From an uncultured Chloroflexota bacterium (GTDB lineage: Bacteria > Chloroflexota > Anaerolineae > Aggregatilineales > Phototrophicaceae): 48,553 bases of DNA. The notes beneath the pieces were generated by a model, which worked only from the letters and a program-made list of their open reading frames with translations, ran no database searches and was not told the DNA's origin. Of this stretch, positions 25,896 through 34,753 are shown piece by piece. Made by a program: the position numbers and the translations under genes. Every line of letters begins with the position of its first letter. Within the stretch, counting starts at the first letter, position 1. The stretch covers positions 1-48,553 of the forward strand of contig CALKIA010000690.1 of the NCBI GenBank assembly GCA_937988705.1. The letters run 5' to 3'.

Positions 25896-26912
25896 ATGGG
25901 ACTGTTCGATAAACGCTTGGGTGTGGACTTAGGAACGATTAACACGCTGATCTCCGACAACGATCAGATCGTCTTGCAGGAACCGACGCTGGTCGCGATG
26001 ACAGTAGAGGATCAATCGGTCGTGGAAATCGGTCAGCCCGCGCGTGAGATGCTCGGCAAAGTGGACGACGAAGATATTCAGTTGGTCCGCCCGCTGCAAA
26101 ACGGCGTAGTCGCCGATTATGATGTCACCGTCTTCATGCTGCGCCAGTTTTTCAACAAGATTGCCGGACGCGTGCGCTTGTTCAAGCCGACGATCATGAT
26201 CACCGTGCCCTATGGCGCGAACAGCGTCGAGAAACGGGCGGTGCACGATGTGGCTATGGATGCGGGCGCGCGTGAAGCGATCCTCATTCCCGAACCACTG
26301 GCGGCAGCGATTGGGGCCGGGCTGCCCGTGAGCACGCCCGCCGGGGATATGGTGGTGAATGTTGGCGGTGGCATCACCGAAGCAGCCGTCATGACCATGA
26401 ACAACATCGTGCGCGCCGAGAGCGGTCGCGTGGGTGGCTTGAAGATGGACGACGCCATCATCAGCTACATTCGCCGCAAATACAACCTGACCATTGGTCA
26501 GCCGTCCGCGGAGTCGGTCAAGATACAGGTCGGCGCGGCGGTATCTTTGCTGGAAGAACTCACGATGGATGTGCAGGGGCGCGACAATGTGAGCGGCCTG
26601 CCGCGCACAATCACGGTGAGCACAGGCGAAATCGTAGAAGCGATTGAAGAACCTTTGCGGGAGATTTCAGCCGTGGTCAAGGCGGTGTTGGGGAACACTC
26701 TGCCCGAACTGGCCGCCGACATTATTGATCGTGGGATTGTGTTGACTGGCGGCGGCGCGATGCTGCGCGGACTGGATCAATACCTGACTCGCGAGACGGG
26801 CGTCCCCGTGTACCGTGCAGACAATGCCATGATCGCGGTGGCGATTGGGGCAGGGCGTGCACTGAATGACCCGGCCATTCTGCGCCGGATCACTCAGAGT
26901 GTGTGGAGCTGA
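25896..26912 (+). CDS. mreB: Rod-shape determining protein MreB with altered phosphate-2 motif
   Basis: A 338-residue bacterial actin that guides lateral cell-wall synthesis. The phosphate-1 loop DLGTINT (11-17), the catalytic-Glu segment IPEPLAAAIGAG (131-142, Glu133) and the adenosine motif LTGGGAMLRGLD (about 285-296) are present. The phosphate-2 motif reads VVNVGGGITE (153-162), with Asn155 where MreB normally has the Asp of VVDIGGGTTE. The codon is AAT. ATG 25896 gives the standard MreB N-terminus MGLFDKRLGVDLG; the frame is open further upstream into the terminator. No mreC or mreD follows; it abuts rex with no gap between stops. Confidence 0.93.
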   Translation: MGLFDKRLGVDLGTINTLISDNDQIVLQEPTLVAMTVEDQSVVEIGQPAREMLGKVDDEDIQLVRPLQNGVVADYDVTVFMLRQFFNKIAGRVRLFKPTIMITVPYGANSVEKRAVHDVAMDAGAREAILIPEPLAAAIGAGLPVSTPAGDMVVNVGGGITEAAVMTMNNIVRAESGRVGGLKMDDAIISYIRRKYNLTIGQPSAESVKIQVGAAVSLLEELTMDVQGRDNVSGLPRTITVSTGEIVEAIEEPLREISAVVKAVLGNTLPELAADIIDRGIVLTGGGAMLRGLDQYLTRETGVPVYRADNAMIAVAIGAGRALNDPAILRRITQSVWS

Positions 26913-27530
26913 CTATTCAAGATAGTAGGTCATGCGCTGTAAGTGAATGACGGGGTCGATGTACTGCACATGGACATTATCCGGTACATTCAGGTTGATC
27001 GGCGCATAGTTGAGGATGGCGCGGACTCCGGCAGCGATGAGCGTATCAGCAACGGACTGTGCGGACTCAGCCGGTACCGCGACCATCGCAATCTTGATGC
27101 CACGCTCAGCGATAATCGTGTGCATGGTATCGAGCGGCTGAATCAAAAACTCGGCAATACTCTTGCCGATCTTATCCGTAGAGCTGTCGAAAACACAGGC
27201 GATATGAAAGCCGCGATTGGAAAAGCCCCGATACCGGGCAACGGCATTACCTAAGTCACCTGCGCCGACGAGCGCTACTTCCCAATCACGCTCTACGTTC
27301 AAGACCTGCCGCAGTTGTTCTCTGAGATACGCAATTCGGTAACCAGTTCCCTGTTTCCCGAACCCGCCGAAGTGCGACAAATCCTTGCGAATCTGTGCCG
27401 AACTAATGCCCAAACGCTTGCCAAGCTCATGCGAAGAGGTCACTTCCTGACCTTCTTGCGACAGACGTTCGAGCGCCCGTAGGTAGACCGGCAGGCGACT
27501 GATCACAATGTCGGGAATACTGGACGGCAT
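26913..27530 (-). CDS. rex: Redox-sensing transcriptional repressor Rex
   Basis: A 205-residue NADH-sensing repressor. The N-terminal winged helix carries the recognition segment SSAQIRKDLSHFGGFGK (43-59) followed by QGTGY. The Rossmann domain has VALVGAGDLGNA (86-97), and the C-terminal swapped helix is present. Rex dimers release DNA when NADH/NAD+ rises, and typically control respiration, fermentation and, in Streptomyces, ATP synthase genes. ATG 27530 has AGGAG upstream. A dyad matching the Rex consensus lies just beyond, at the probable transcription start, so autoregulation is likely. Confidence 0.96.
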   Translation of the reverse strand: MPSSIPDIVISRLPVYLRALERLSQEGQEVTSSHELGKRLGISSAQIRKDLSHFGGFGKQGTGYRIAYLREQLRQVLNVERDWEVALVGAGDLGNAVARYRGFSNRGFHIACVFDSSTDKIGKSIAEFLIQPLDTMHTIIAERGIKIAMVAVPAESAQSVADTLIAAGVRAILNYAPINLNVPDNVHVQYIDPVIHLQRMTYYLE

Positions 27531-27561
27531 AATGAGCGGTTCTCCTAACAGCCGATGGTGA

Positions 27562-27579
27562 TTGTGAAAGATGTGACAA
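27562..27579. promoter_or_regulatory. Probable Rex operator (autoregulatory)
   Basis: An 18-bp imperfect palindrome, TTGTGAA-AGAT-GTGACAA, matches the canonical Rex operator TTGTGAA-N4-TTCACAA at 12 of 14 fixed positions. It lies 32-49 nt upstream of the rex start codon, directly downstream of the probable rex -10. Confidence 0.6.
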
Positions 27580-27581
27580 CT

Positions 27582-27587
27582 TCTATA
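27582..27587 (-). promoter_or_regulatory. Probable -10 element of rex
   Basis: On the minus strand this reads TATAGA. No convincing -35 is present. Its position puts the transcription start within the Rex-like dyad. On the opposite strand, TAGAAT at 27658-27663 is a weak candidate -10 for the exporter operon. Confidence 0.4.
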
Positions 27588-27708
27588 GTACCATTAAGCC
27601 TACCTTCACGCCAGCACAGTTTTAACATTGAGAAAATAAAGTGAAGACAATTTCATGTAGAATCAGTGGATAGCGTCAGTATGGTGGAAGGTTGGGCGTT
27701 CGCACAGT

Positions 27709-29088
27709 ATGTCAGTTAGGCGATCCATCTTTGTACTCAGCGTGATTACGATTGGACTGCCGCTTGTGGCCTTCGGAGTCCGAGCCAATCAAGCCCAGAG
27801 CAGTGCGAGTTCCGCACCCCAGTATGAGCAGTATGTAGTCGGGCGCGGCGCGGTTGAACTTTCGGTATCCGCCATAGGGACGATGCAGCCCGATCAAACG
27901 GCGGCACTCAGTTTCACCATTCCCGGTCGCATTACGGAAATTCCAGTTACGGTCGGGCAGGGGGTCACTGCTGGCGCTACGCTCATGGTACAAGCGGATA
28001 CCCCCCTGCGAATTGCCTATGAACAGGCGGAACTGGCGCTGGTGTCGGCGCAGATCCAGCTGGATGATGTGCTCGATGGCCCGGATGCGGGCGAGATCAC
28101 CGTCGCGCAGGCGAACGTGACCGCAGCGCAAAGTGGAGTCGCCGCCGTACGGAATGCGGTATCGGGCGCAGATATTCAGACCGCACAGCTGTCGTATCAG
28201 CAGGCGCAAGAAGCATTGGCCGCGGCGCAAACGGCGCGGGCGACGGCTCCCGGCGATCAACCGCCGGCGGCGTATGATTTGCTGGACGCTCGTATCGGGC
28301 AGGCGAGCTTCAATGCCGAGATCGCGCGGTTGAATCTCGAACGGTTACAGGCGGGAAATCCGGCCGCAGTCGGCGCAGCGTCCGCCCGCGTCCAGCAAGC
28401 ACAAGCGGAACTCGATCGGCTGATAGCCGGGCCAACGCAGGCCGAAATTGATCGCGCCCAAGCCGCGGTCGAACGTGCGCAATTGGCGCTGGATGAGGCG
28501 CAAGCAGGCTGGGATCGGGTCCGCTTGGTCGCACCCTTTGATGGCGTAATTAGCGCCGTGAATGCGGAAATTGGCGCGCTGGTTGCGCCGGGTTTCGCCG
28601 TGCTTGAACTCACGGACGCCGCGCCGCTGCACCTGACGGTGCAGGTGGATGAAATTGATGTGCGCCCAATCCGCGTGGGGTTGCCCGCGCGGATCACGCT
28701 GGACGCGCTGCCCGATCTCGAGATTCCCGGTATGGTGGACAGCATCTCCCTGGTTGCCACCAATGAAGGGGGCGTCGTCAGTTTTGATGTCCAACTGCAT
28801 GTCGAACAGACGGATCCTCGGATGCGCGTGGGCATGACCGCCGAGGCAAACATTGTCGTCGAGGCGCAGGCTGATGCGTTGATCGTCCCCAACCAGTACA
28901 TCCGACTCGATCGTGCGGCAGGCGCTGCTTACGTGAATGTGCTGCAAACGGATGGAACACTCCTCGAAGTGCCAGTGACCCTCGGGTTACAGGGGCAAGA
29001 GGTCAGTGAAGTGAGCGCCGGACTGGAAGAAGGTGCGGTGATTGCCGTCGACCTCGCAGGCGACAACCTTTCGATCTTCGGGGGCTAA
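27709..29088 (+). CDS. Membrane-fusion/periplasmic-adaptor-like subunit 1 (HlyD/MacA family)
   Basis: A 459-residue adaptor with an N-terminal signal-anchor helix (about residues 6-25). Next come half of a barrel-sandwich (lipoyl-like) domain (about 60-105), a long Ala/Gln-rich coiled coil (about 105-275), the second lipoyl half (VAPFDGVISAVNAEIGALV, about 278-296) and a beta-barrel with membrane-proximal domain to the end (LVVPNQYIRL-type block near 390). In tripartite ABC export this class links a MacB permease to the outside; in a monoderm-like cell it would extend from the membrane. It starts the five-gene exporter operon. Confidence 0.9.
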   Translation: MSVRRSIFVLSVITIGLPLVAFGVRANQAQSSASSAPQYEQYVVGRGAVELSVSAIGTMQPDQTAALSFTIPGRITEIPVTVGQGVTAGATLMVQADTPLRIAYEQAELALVSAQIQLDDVLDGPDAGEITVAQANVTAAQSGVAAVRNAVSGADIQTAQLSYQQAQEALAAAQTARATAPGDQPPAAYDLLDARIGQASFNAEIARLNLERLQAGNPAAVGAASARVQQAQAELDRLIAGPTQAEIDRAQAAVERAQLALDEAQAGWDRVRLVAPFDGVISAVNAEIGALVAPGFAVLELTDAAPLHLTVQVDEIDVRPIRVGLPARITLDALPDLEIPGMVDSISLVATNEGGVVSFDVQLHVEQTDPRMRVGMTAEANIVVEAQADALIVPNQYIRLDRAAGAAYVNVLQTDGTLLEVPVTLGLQGQEVSEVSAGLEEGAVIAVDLAGDNLSIFGG

Positions 29089-29096
29089 GGAACACT

Positions 29097-30590
29097 ATGC
29101 GGAAATTTCTCACTTACACTGTGATTGCGGTGGTGGTCGCGGGGGCTTTGTTGGGCGCGCGTGAACTGCAGCAAGCGCAGCAGAGTGCGACCGACGAAGC
29201 GGTTCAGGTGCTGGATCAAACGATTGTCGAGCGCGGTAATCTGCGCGTGACCGTGAGCGCGACCGGGGCAGTCACGCCACAGCGGCAAGTCCCGCTCCTG
29301 TTCGAGTCGACCGGAACTGTGACCGAGATCCTTGTCGTGGAAGGGGCCGCGGTGCGCGCCGGGGATGTGCTGGCTCGCCTTGACACCACACAAGCAGAGG
29401 CGCTGCTCAATGAGGCGCTGCTCGCGCTGGAGGTGCAGCAGCGCGCGTATGCCTTGCTGACCAGCCCGCCACGACCTGAAGACCTCGCCGTCGCGCAGGC
29501 GGCGCTTAACAGCGCGTTGGCGGCGTTGAATGCCGCGGCGTCGACGGGCGTATCGGCGCAAGATCAGCAGATCGCCTATGTCCAGTCGGAATTGGCGCGG
29601 AATCAACTGTGGCAGGCGCAGCTGCAGCGGGATATTGCCGCGAATACGTCTGGGCCGAGCGTCGATGTGAGCGGTTTGCTGCCGAATGGGGGCGACAATG
29701 TCCCGCAGGACATCATCGATCAGGCGAACGCGGCGCTTTCCGGTTTGATCCCCTCGGTGAATGTCGACGTGAGCAGCTTCGAGGCCGGACTGGATCAAGC
29801 GGCCTATGGCGTCGCGATTGCGGACTCGAATTACACCGCGACCCGGTCGCGGGGCGGTGATACGGCGGGGATGTCCTCGGCGCAAGCAGCCGCGACTGCC
29901 GCGCAGATTGCACTGGATCGGCTGACGAACGGCGCGAGCGAACGCGACTTGCAGCTGGCAGACATTGGTCTGCGGCAGGCCGAATTGACGGTCGAATCAG
30001 CACAGGCGAGCCTTGATCGTGCCGTGCTGGTTGCTCCGTTCGACAGCGTAATCGCGCGGAACAATCTAGTGGTCGGTGAATTCCCGCCGTCCCAGGCCGC
30101 GGCCATGCTGCTGGTCGACACGAGCGGTTACTATGTGGAGATCGCGACGGATGAAACGGATGTCGTCGATCTCGCCGTCGATCAACTAGTCGAACTTGAC
30201 TTCGATGCGCTGCCTGATGCGCTGCTGACGGGTCATGTGGTGCGCATCAACCTGCTGCCGACGACCGTCGGGCAGTTGGTGACGTATCCCGTCCGCGTAG
30301 CACTGGACGCGACCGACCAGCCGGTCCGGGTAGGTATGACGGCGACCGCGACGATTATCGTCAATGAACTGCGCGCTGTGCTGATGGTGCCGAACCGCTT
30401 CATCCGACTGGATCGCGTGACGGCCAAAGCGTACATCACGGTGCAAGAGGGGGTCAACAGCTTCCGCGAAGTCGAGGTGACGCTGGGGCTGCGGAATGAG
30501 ATCGCCAGCCAGATCGTGAGCGGCGTCGAGGCTGGCACGACCATTGTGTTGATCCCGCGTGGCACATTCGATCCGATCCGGGGATTCTAA
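29097..30590 (+). CDS. Membrane-fusion/periplasmic-adaptor-like subunit 2 (HlyD/MacA family)
   Basis: A second, longer adaptor (497 residues) with the same layout as its neighbour: an N-terminal membrane helix (about 4-21), a lipoyl half (TVTEILVVEGAAVRAGDVLARLD, about 80-102 in two blocks), a long coiled coil (about 100-305), the second lipoyl half (VAPFDSVIARNNLVVGE) and a beta-barrel with LMVPNRFIRLD near 430. The hairpin contains a Gly/Asn/Asp-rich insertion (about 185-235) absent from subunit 1. It starts 8 nt after subunit 1. The similarity implies an old duplication, and the two may form a mixed ring. Confidence 0.9.
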   Translation: MRKFLTYTVIAVVVAGALLGARELQQAQQSATDEAVQVLDQTIVERGNLRVTVSATGAVTPQRQVPLLFESTGTVTEILVVEGAAVRAGDVLARLDTTQAEALLNEALLALEVQQRAYALLTSPPRPEDLAVAQAALNSALAALNAAASTGVSAQDQQIAYVQSELARNQLWQAQLQRDIAANTSGPSVDVSGLLPNGGDNVPQDIIDQANAALSGLIPSVNVDVSSFEAGLDQAAYGVAIADSNYTATRSRGGDTAGMSSAQAAATAAQIALDRLTNGASERDLQLADIGLRQAELTVESAQASLDRAVLVAPFDSVIARNNLVVGEFPPSQAAAMLLVDTSGYYVEIATDETDVVDLAVDQLVELDFDALPDALLTGHVVRINLLPTTVGQLVTYPVRVALDATDQPVRVGMTATATIIVNELRAVLMVPNRFIRLDRVTAKAYITVQEGVNSFREVEVTLGLRNEIASQIVSGVEAGTTIVLIPRGTFDPIRGF

Positions 30591-30593
30591 TCG

Positions 30594-31427
30594 ATGTTCA
30601 AACTCTTCAAACGAGAAGCAGCCCCGCCGCCGAGTAGCGAGCCCAAAGCCGTGATCGATGTGCGGGAGATCGCCAAGATGTACAAGATGGGCGATGTTGA
30701 AGTGCATGCGTTGCGCGGCGTCAACCTCAAAATCATGGAAGGCGAGTTCGTTTCCATCATGGGGCCATCGGGCAGCGGCAAAAGTACGCTGATGAATATC
30801 CTCGGCGCGCTCGACCAGCCGACTTCCGGCGACTATTTCCTCGACGGAGTGAACGTCAGCCGCCTGAGCGAAAGCGAGCTAGCCCGCGTCCGGAACAAGA
30901 AGATCGGCTTTGTCTTTCAAAGCTTCAATTTGTTGAAACGAACCTCGGCGCTGCGGCAAGTCGAACTGCCCCTGATGTACGCGGGCGTGAGCGGAAGGCA
31001 GAAGAAAGCCAAAGCCGCGCTGGAATCGGTCGGATTGGGCGAACGTCTTAATCATCTACCCAGCGAACTATCCGGTGGCCAGCAGCAGCGCGTGGCGATC
31101 GCGCGGTCGCTGGTCAACGAACCCGCCATGATCCTCGCCGATGAGCCGACGGGCAACCTCGACTCGCGGTCGGGCACCGAAGTCATGCAGATCTTCCAGC
31201 GCCTTAATCGCGAACAAAAGATCACGGTGGTGTTCGTCACCCACGATCCCTGGATTGCGCGGCACACTAATCGCGTGATCATGCTGCGCGATGGGAGCAT
31301 CATTGCCGACCAACAGGTGAAAAATCCGTTGGTGGCGGGTGCTTCTGAGCGCCCCTCGCTGGCCGATGAGATGGAAGAAATTTTGCAGGATGCGTACTAC
31401 GGCGGTCAGCAGGAAGAGTACAACTAG
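30594..31427 (+). CDS. MacB/LolD-type ABC transporter ATP-binding protein
   Basis: The 277-residue ATPase has Walker A GPSGSGKST (57-65), a Q-loop FVFQSFNLL (about 104-112), the signature LSGGQQQRVAIARS (about 157-170), Walker B with catalytic Glu in MILADEPTGNLDSR (about 178-191) and the H-loop VTHD (about 213-216). This is the MacB/LolD mechanotransmission class. The N-terminal 20 residues and the tail after about 235 are extra to the core. It lies 3 nt after adaptor 2 and 6 nt before permease 1. Confidence 0.95.
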   Translation: MFKLFKREAAPPPSSEPKAVIDVREIAKMYKMGDVEVHALRGVNLKIMEGEFVSIMGPSGSGKSTLMNILGALDQPTSGDYFLDGVNVSRLSESELARVRNKKIGFVFQSFNLLKRTSALRQVELPLMYAGVSGRQKKAKAALESVGLGERLNHLPSELSGGQQQRVAIARSLVNEPAMILADEPTGNLDSRSGTEVMQIFQRLNREQKITVVFVTHDPWIARHTNRVIMLRDGSIIADQQVKNPLVAGASERPSLADEMEEILQDAYYGGQQEEYN

Positions 31428-31433
31428 GTTCAC

Positions 31434-32675
31434 ATGAACATTGGTGAGAGTGTCCGGATTGCCCTTGATGGCCTGCTAACCAACCGCCTGCGCGCGCTGC
31501 TGACGACCTTAGGGATTATCATTGGCGTAGGGGCAGTGATCGGGCTGGTGAGCCTTGGCCGCGGTGTGGAGAACTTCATCGCCGCGGAATTCCAGGGGCT
31601 CGGCTCGAACTTGCTGTTCGTCTTTTCCAGCGCCCCTGCCAATGGCACGCGCACGACGATTCAGCCGCTGTCTACCATTGAGGCGGAGGCGCTGGATAAC
31701 CCGTCCGTCGCGCCGAGCGTTGGCCAGCTGTCGCAGGAATTTGTCGTGCCGGCGCTTGTGGTGGGCGAGGCGGTCAGCATTCAACTCGGTGTCAGCGGAG
31801 TGACGCCCAATTGGGATGACGTGCGCAGTTGGACGACGGACAAAGGCGCGTTCATCAGCGCGGAAGATGTGGACAGCACCGCGCGGGTCGCGGTGTTGGG
31901 AACAACCGTGGTCGAGGCGATCTATGGTGACAAAACGTTCGATCCGGTCGGTCGGACCATTCGCATCAACGAGCGGGTGTTCACGGTCATCGGCGTCATG
32001 GCAGAGCAGGGCGGAGGTATCGGCGTGTTGGGTGATCAGAACGAGATTATCTTCATCCCGATCAGTACCGCGCAGACGCGTATGGATCGCGCCCGTACCC
32101 GCGACGGCGGCTATCGCGTTGACATTCTCAACATTCAAGCGGTGTCTGAGGATCGCATGGATCAAGCGGTGCGCGAGATCGAAGCCTACCTCGATCAGGC
32201 CCATGCCATCACGTTTCAAGGCGAGCAGGATTACAGCATCATCAGCCAAGCGGAACTCTTGAACTCGCTCGGCTCGATCACGGGCGTGCTGACTGTGTTC
32301 CTCAGCTTGATCGCAGGCGTGTCGCTGCTCGTTGGCGGCATCGGCATCATGAACATCATGCTCGTGTCGGTGACGGAGCGCACCCGCGAAATTGGATTGC
32401 GCAAGGCGGTCGGCGCGCGCGGCAGCGATATCATGCTGCAATTTCTGATCGAAAGCGTGATCCTGTCCGCGTTGGGTGGAGCTCTCGGGGTGGCGTTGGG
32501 CTGGTTACTCACGTGGATTGGCGGGCAGCTCGTCCCTGACCTGACATTGAGTGTCACCGGGGATGCGGTGGTGCTGGCGACCGTCGTCAGCACCTTCATC
32601 GGCGTGTTCTTCGGGTTGTACCCCGCCAGTCGCGCCGCCAAAATGCGCCCGATTGACGCGCTGAGGTTCGAATAA
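31434..32675 (+). CDS. MacB-like ABC permease 1 (FtsX domain)
   Basis: A 413-residue permease with the MacB topology: an N-terminal helix (LLTTLGIIIGVGAVIGLVSL, about residues 22-41), a large extracytoplasmic domain (about 50-280) and three C-terminal helices in the FtsX domain (starting about 285). It carries the conserved coupling segment VTERTREIGLRKAVGAR (about 312-328). Unlike E. coli MacB, the ATPase is a separate polypeptide. It is followed after 1 nt by a paralogous permease, suggesting a heterodimer. Confidence 0.94.
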   Translation: MNIGESVRIALDGLLTNRLRALLTTLGIIIGVGAVIGLVSLGRGVENFIAAEFQGLGSNLLFVFSSAPANGTRTTIQPLSTIEAEALDNPSVAPSVGQLSQEFVVPALVVGEAVSIQLGVSGVTPNWDDVRSWTTDKGAFISAEDVDSTARVAVLGTTVVEAIYGDKTFDPVGRTIRINERVFTVIGVMAEQGGGIGVLGDQNEIIFIPISTAQTRMDRARTRDGGYRVDILNIQAVSEDRMDQAVREIEAYLDQAHAITFQGEQDYSIISQAELLNSLGSITGVLTVFLSLIAGVSLLVGGIGIMNIMLVSVTERTREIGLRKAVGARGSDIMLQFLIESVILSALGGALGVALGWLLTWIGGQLVPDLTLSVTGDAVVLATVVSTFIGVFFGLYPASRAAKMRPIDALRFE

Positions 32676-32676
32676 C

Positions 32677-33915
32677 ATGATCATCGAGAATACGCGGATC
32701 GCGCTCATCGGGCTGCACTCGAATAAGCTGCGGACAATCCTCACCATGCTCGGCATTACGATCGGGGTTGCCGCTGTGATCGTGCTGGTGTCCCTCGGTC
32801 AAGCCGTCGAAACCTTTGTGCGCAATCAATTTCTCGGTCTAGGTACGAATCTCATGCTGGTGTCGCAGCGTGATGTGTCGCTGGCGGATGCGCGCGCGGG
32901 TGGCGCAAGTCAGATGATGACCATGCGCGACTATGACACGCTGCGCGATCTATCCCGTGTACCGGATGCGCTTAACGTCATGCCTCAGTTGAATTTCAGC
33001 CGCCCCGTCTCGGTTGACGGGCGGCAGGCGAATGGTCGGATGCGGGGCGTGACCGAGTCGTTTGTGCCCATGCGCAACCGCGATGTGATCGCGGGACGCT
33101 TTCTGGAACGCACGGATGTCGAAAGCGAGGCGCGGGTCGCGGTGATCGGGCTGACAGTCGTAGAACGATTGTTCCCGGACACTTATCCGATTGGCCAGGA
33201 TATTCGCGTTAGCGAGGTGACCTTTCGCGTCGTCGGGGTGATGGCCGAGGCGGGCGGCAGCGGTTTCGGGGGCGACGACAATGACCTCATCTGGATTCCG
33301 ATTACAACCGCGCAAAGTCGTCTGAATACCGGTGAAGACGCCAGCGGGCGTAAGCGTGTGACGAATGTGCTCGTGCAGGCGCGCGACGCCGACAGCATCG
33401 ATCTGGTGGCGGCTCAGGTCCGCGCTGCCCTGCGTGAGGCCCGGAACATCAGCTTCCGTGATGAAGATTCCTTTCAGATCTTCACCCAGACCGACTTGCT
33501 GGAGTCGGTAGGGCAAATCACGAGCTTGCTGACGATCTTTCTCGGGATCATCGCCGGGATTTCGCTGCTGGTCGGCGGCATCGGCATCATGAATATCATG
33601 CTCGTGACCGTGACCGAGCGCACCCGCGAAATTGGCTTACGCAAGGCGGTCGGGGCGCAAAAGCGCGATATTCAGCTGCAATTCCTGACCGAAGCGACGG
33701 TGCTCTCGCTGCTGGGGGGCGCGTTCGGCATCGGGATTGCCTTCGCGGGATCGCTGGCGGTATCCGCGCTATCCGCCGATTTGCAGGTGCGCGTTCAACT
33801 GTCGAGCGTGCTGCTGGCCACGCTCATCTCGATTGCCATCGGCGTCTTTTTCGGGATTTATCCGGCGAATCGCGCGGCGGCGCTCAACCCGATCGATGCG
33901 CTGCGCTATGAGTAG
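32677..33915 (+). CDS. MacB-like ABC permease 2 (FtsX domain)
   Basis: A 412-residue paralogue of the preceding permease with the same four-helix MacB layout. The coupling segment VTERTREIGLRKAVGAQK is nearly identical to that of permease 1, and the two genes share a nearly identical nucleotide stretch around 32333-32410 and 33573-33650. The extracytoplasmic domains have diverged clearly. It ends the exporter operon; no hairpin terminator was seen before the next promoter. Confidence 0.94.
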   Translation: MIIENTRIALIGLHSNKLRTILTMLGITIGVAAVIVLVSLGQAVETFVRNQFLGLGTNLMLVSQRDVSLADARAGGASQMMTMRDYDTLRDLSRVPDALNVMPQLNFSRPVSVDGRQANGRMRGVTESFVPMRNRDVIAGRFLERTDVESEARVAVIGLTVVERLFPDTYPIGQDIRVSEVTFRVVGVMAEAGGSGFGGDDNDLIWIPITTAQSRLNTGEDASGRKRVTNVLVQARDADSIDLVAAQVRAALREARNISFRDEDSFQIFTQTDLLESVGQITSLLTIFLGIIAGISLLVGGIGIMNIMLVTVTERTREIGLRKAVGAQKRDIQLQFLTEATVLSLLGGAFGIGIAFAGSLAVSALSADLQVRVQLSSVLLATLISIAIGVFFGIYPANRAAALNPIDALRYE

Positions 33916-33958
33916 GCCTCGATAGTCGATTATTACGTTGCTGACGGTTGAATGAACG

Positions 33959-33987
33959 TTGTTCTCTGTCCTTAAGGATGCTACAAT
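33959..33987 (+). promoter_or_regulatory. Promoter of the GbsR/MarR-type regulator
   Basis: TTGTTC (33959-33964), a 17-nt spacer and TACAAT (33982-33987) with an upstream TG (extended -10). GAAC-GTT-GTTC (33954-33964), an inverted repeat, overlaps the -35 and could be an operator for the encoded regulator. Confidence 0.6.
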
Positions 33988-34031
33988 GTCCGTTAAGATT
34001 ATTCCCCGCATGAGTTCTTAAAGGCTGCGGC

Positions 34032-34619
34032 ATGTCGGTAAAACCGAACGGTAAAGAGCAAGGGACTGAGGCGCTGCTGGGTACTGTCCACGAGAGTATG
34101 CTGGACGGACTTGGGCAGCTTTCCGACTACTTCGGCTTCAGCAAGGTTATGGGGCAGATGTATGCGGCGATGCTCTTGAGCGATAAGCCACTCTGCTTGG
34201 ATGATCTGGTCGAACGCCTCGACATTTCGAAGGCGAACGCCAGCATGAACATGCGCACGCTCGAGAATCTGGGCATGGTGCGTCAGGTGTGGGTGCGGGG
34301 CAGCGGTGGGCGCCGCAAGTTCTATGAAGCGGAAACCGACTTCTGGACGATTATCACCAATATCCTCAAGGGGCGCGAAATGCGCGATGTTGATCGCGCG
34401 CTGTCGGTGATGAACGCCAACATTCAGCGGCTGCAATCGGCGATGCCGGCGATGGGCGAAAGCGATCAACAATTGGCCGAACTCTATGTCGAGCGCATCG
34501 CCCAGATGCAGGGCTTATTTCAATTCGCGCAAATGATGATCAACGCAATTTTGTCTAAGGTGGCAGAAGGGGAAGGCGAAGACGGGAGCACAGGGCTGAA
34601 GGGGAACTTGCCCTTGTAG
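34032..34619 (+). CDS. GbsR/MarR-family winged-helix transcriptional regulator
   Basis: A 195-residue regulator. A winged helix-turn-helix (about residues 40-105) contains LCLDDLVERLDISKANASMNM (helices 2-3, about 56-76) and a wing with RGSGGRRKFYE (about 96-106), as in GbsR-like proteins. A C-terminal helical dimerisation region follows. Effector unknown. It has its own promoter, so it may or may not control the exporter operon upstream. The stop codon lies inside the -35 element of the tRNA-Leu promoter. Confidence 0.88.
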   Translation: MSVKPNGKEQGTEALLGTVHESMLDGLGQLSDYFGFSKVMGQMYAAMLLSDKPLCLDDLVERLDISKANASMNMRTLENLGMVRQVWVRGSGGRRKFYEAETDFWTIITNILKGREMRDVDRALSVMNANIQRLQSAMPAMGESDQQLAELYVERIAQMQGLFQFAQMMINAILSKVAEGEGEDGSTGLKGNLPL

Positions 34620-34642
34620 CGATGGATCGCCTTGACTATAAT
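34614..34642 (+). promoter_or_regulatory. Promoter of tRNA-Leu
   Basis: TTGTAG (34614-34619), a 17-nt spacer and a perfect TATAAT (34637-34642). The -35 includes the stop codon of the regulator gene. The transcript start would be about 6 nt before the mature tRNA. Confidence 0.75.
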
Positions 34643-34654
34643 TCAATTTCCTGA

Positions 34655-34736
34655 GGGGGAATGGCGGAATTGGCAGACGCGCATGACTTAGGATCATGTC
34701 TCTTACGAGGTGAGGGTTCGAGTCCCTTTTTCCCCA
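34655..34736 (+). tRNA. tRNA-Leu (anticodon TAG)
   Basis: An 82-nt cloverleaf. Acceptor GGGGGAA pairs with TTTCCCC (34729-34735), with discriminator A at 34736. The D-arm follows with GGCAGACGC. The anticodon stem CATGA/TCATG holds the loop CTTAGGA, giving anticodon TAG. A long variable arm (class II, as expected for Leu) and the T-arm GAGGG-TTCGAGT-CCCTT complete it. CCA is not encoded. Confidence 0.95.
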
Positions 34737-34753
34737 TTGAGTCTGTCTTGAGA

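Noticed and set aside
32333..33650. DNA repeat between the two permease genes as a recent duplication.
   Set aside because: Near-identity is confined to the conserved FtsX coupling segment; the remaining sequence has diverged strongly, indicating an old paralogy.
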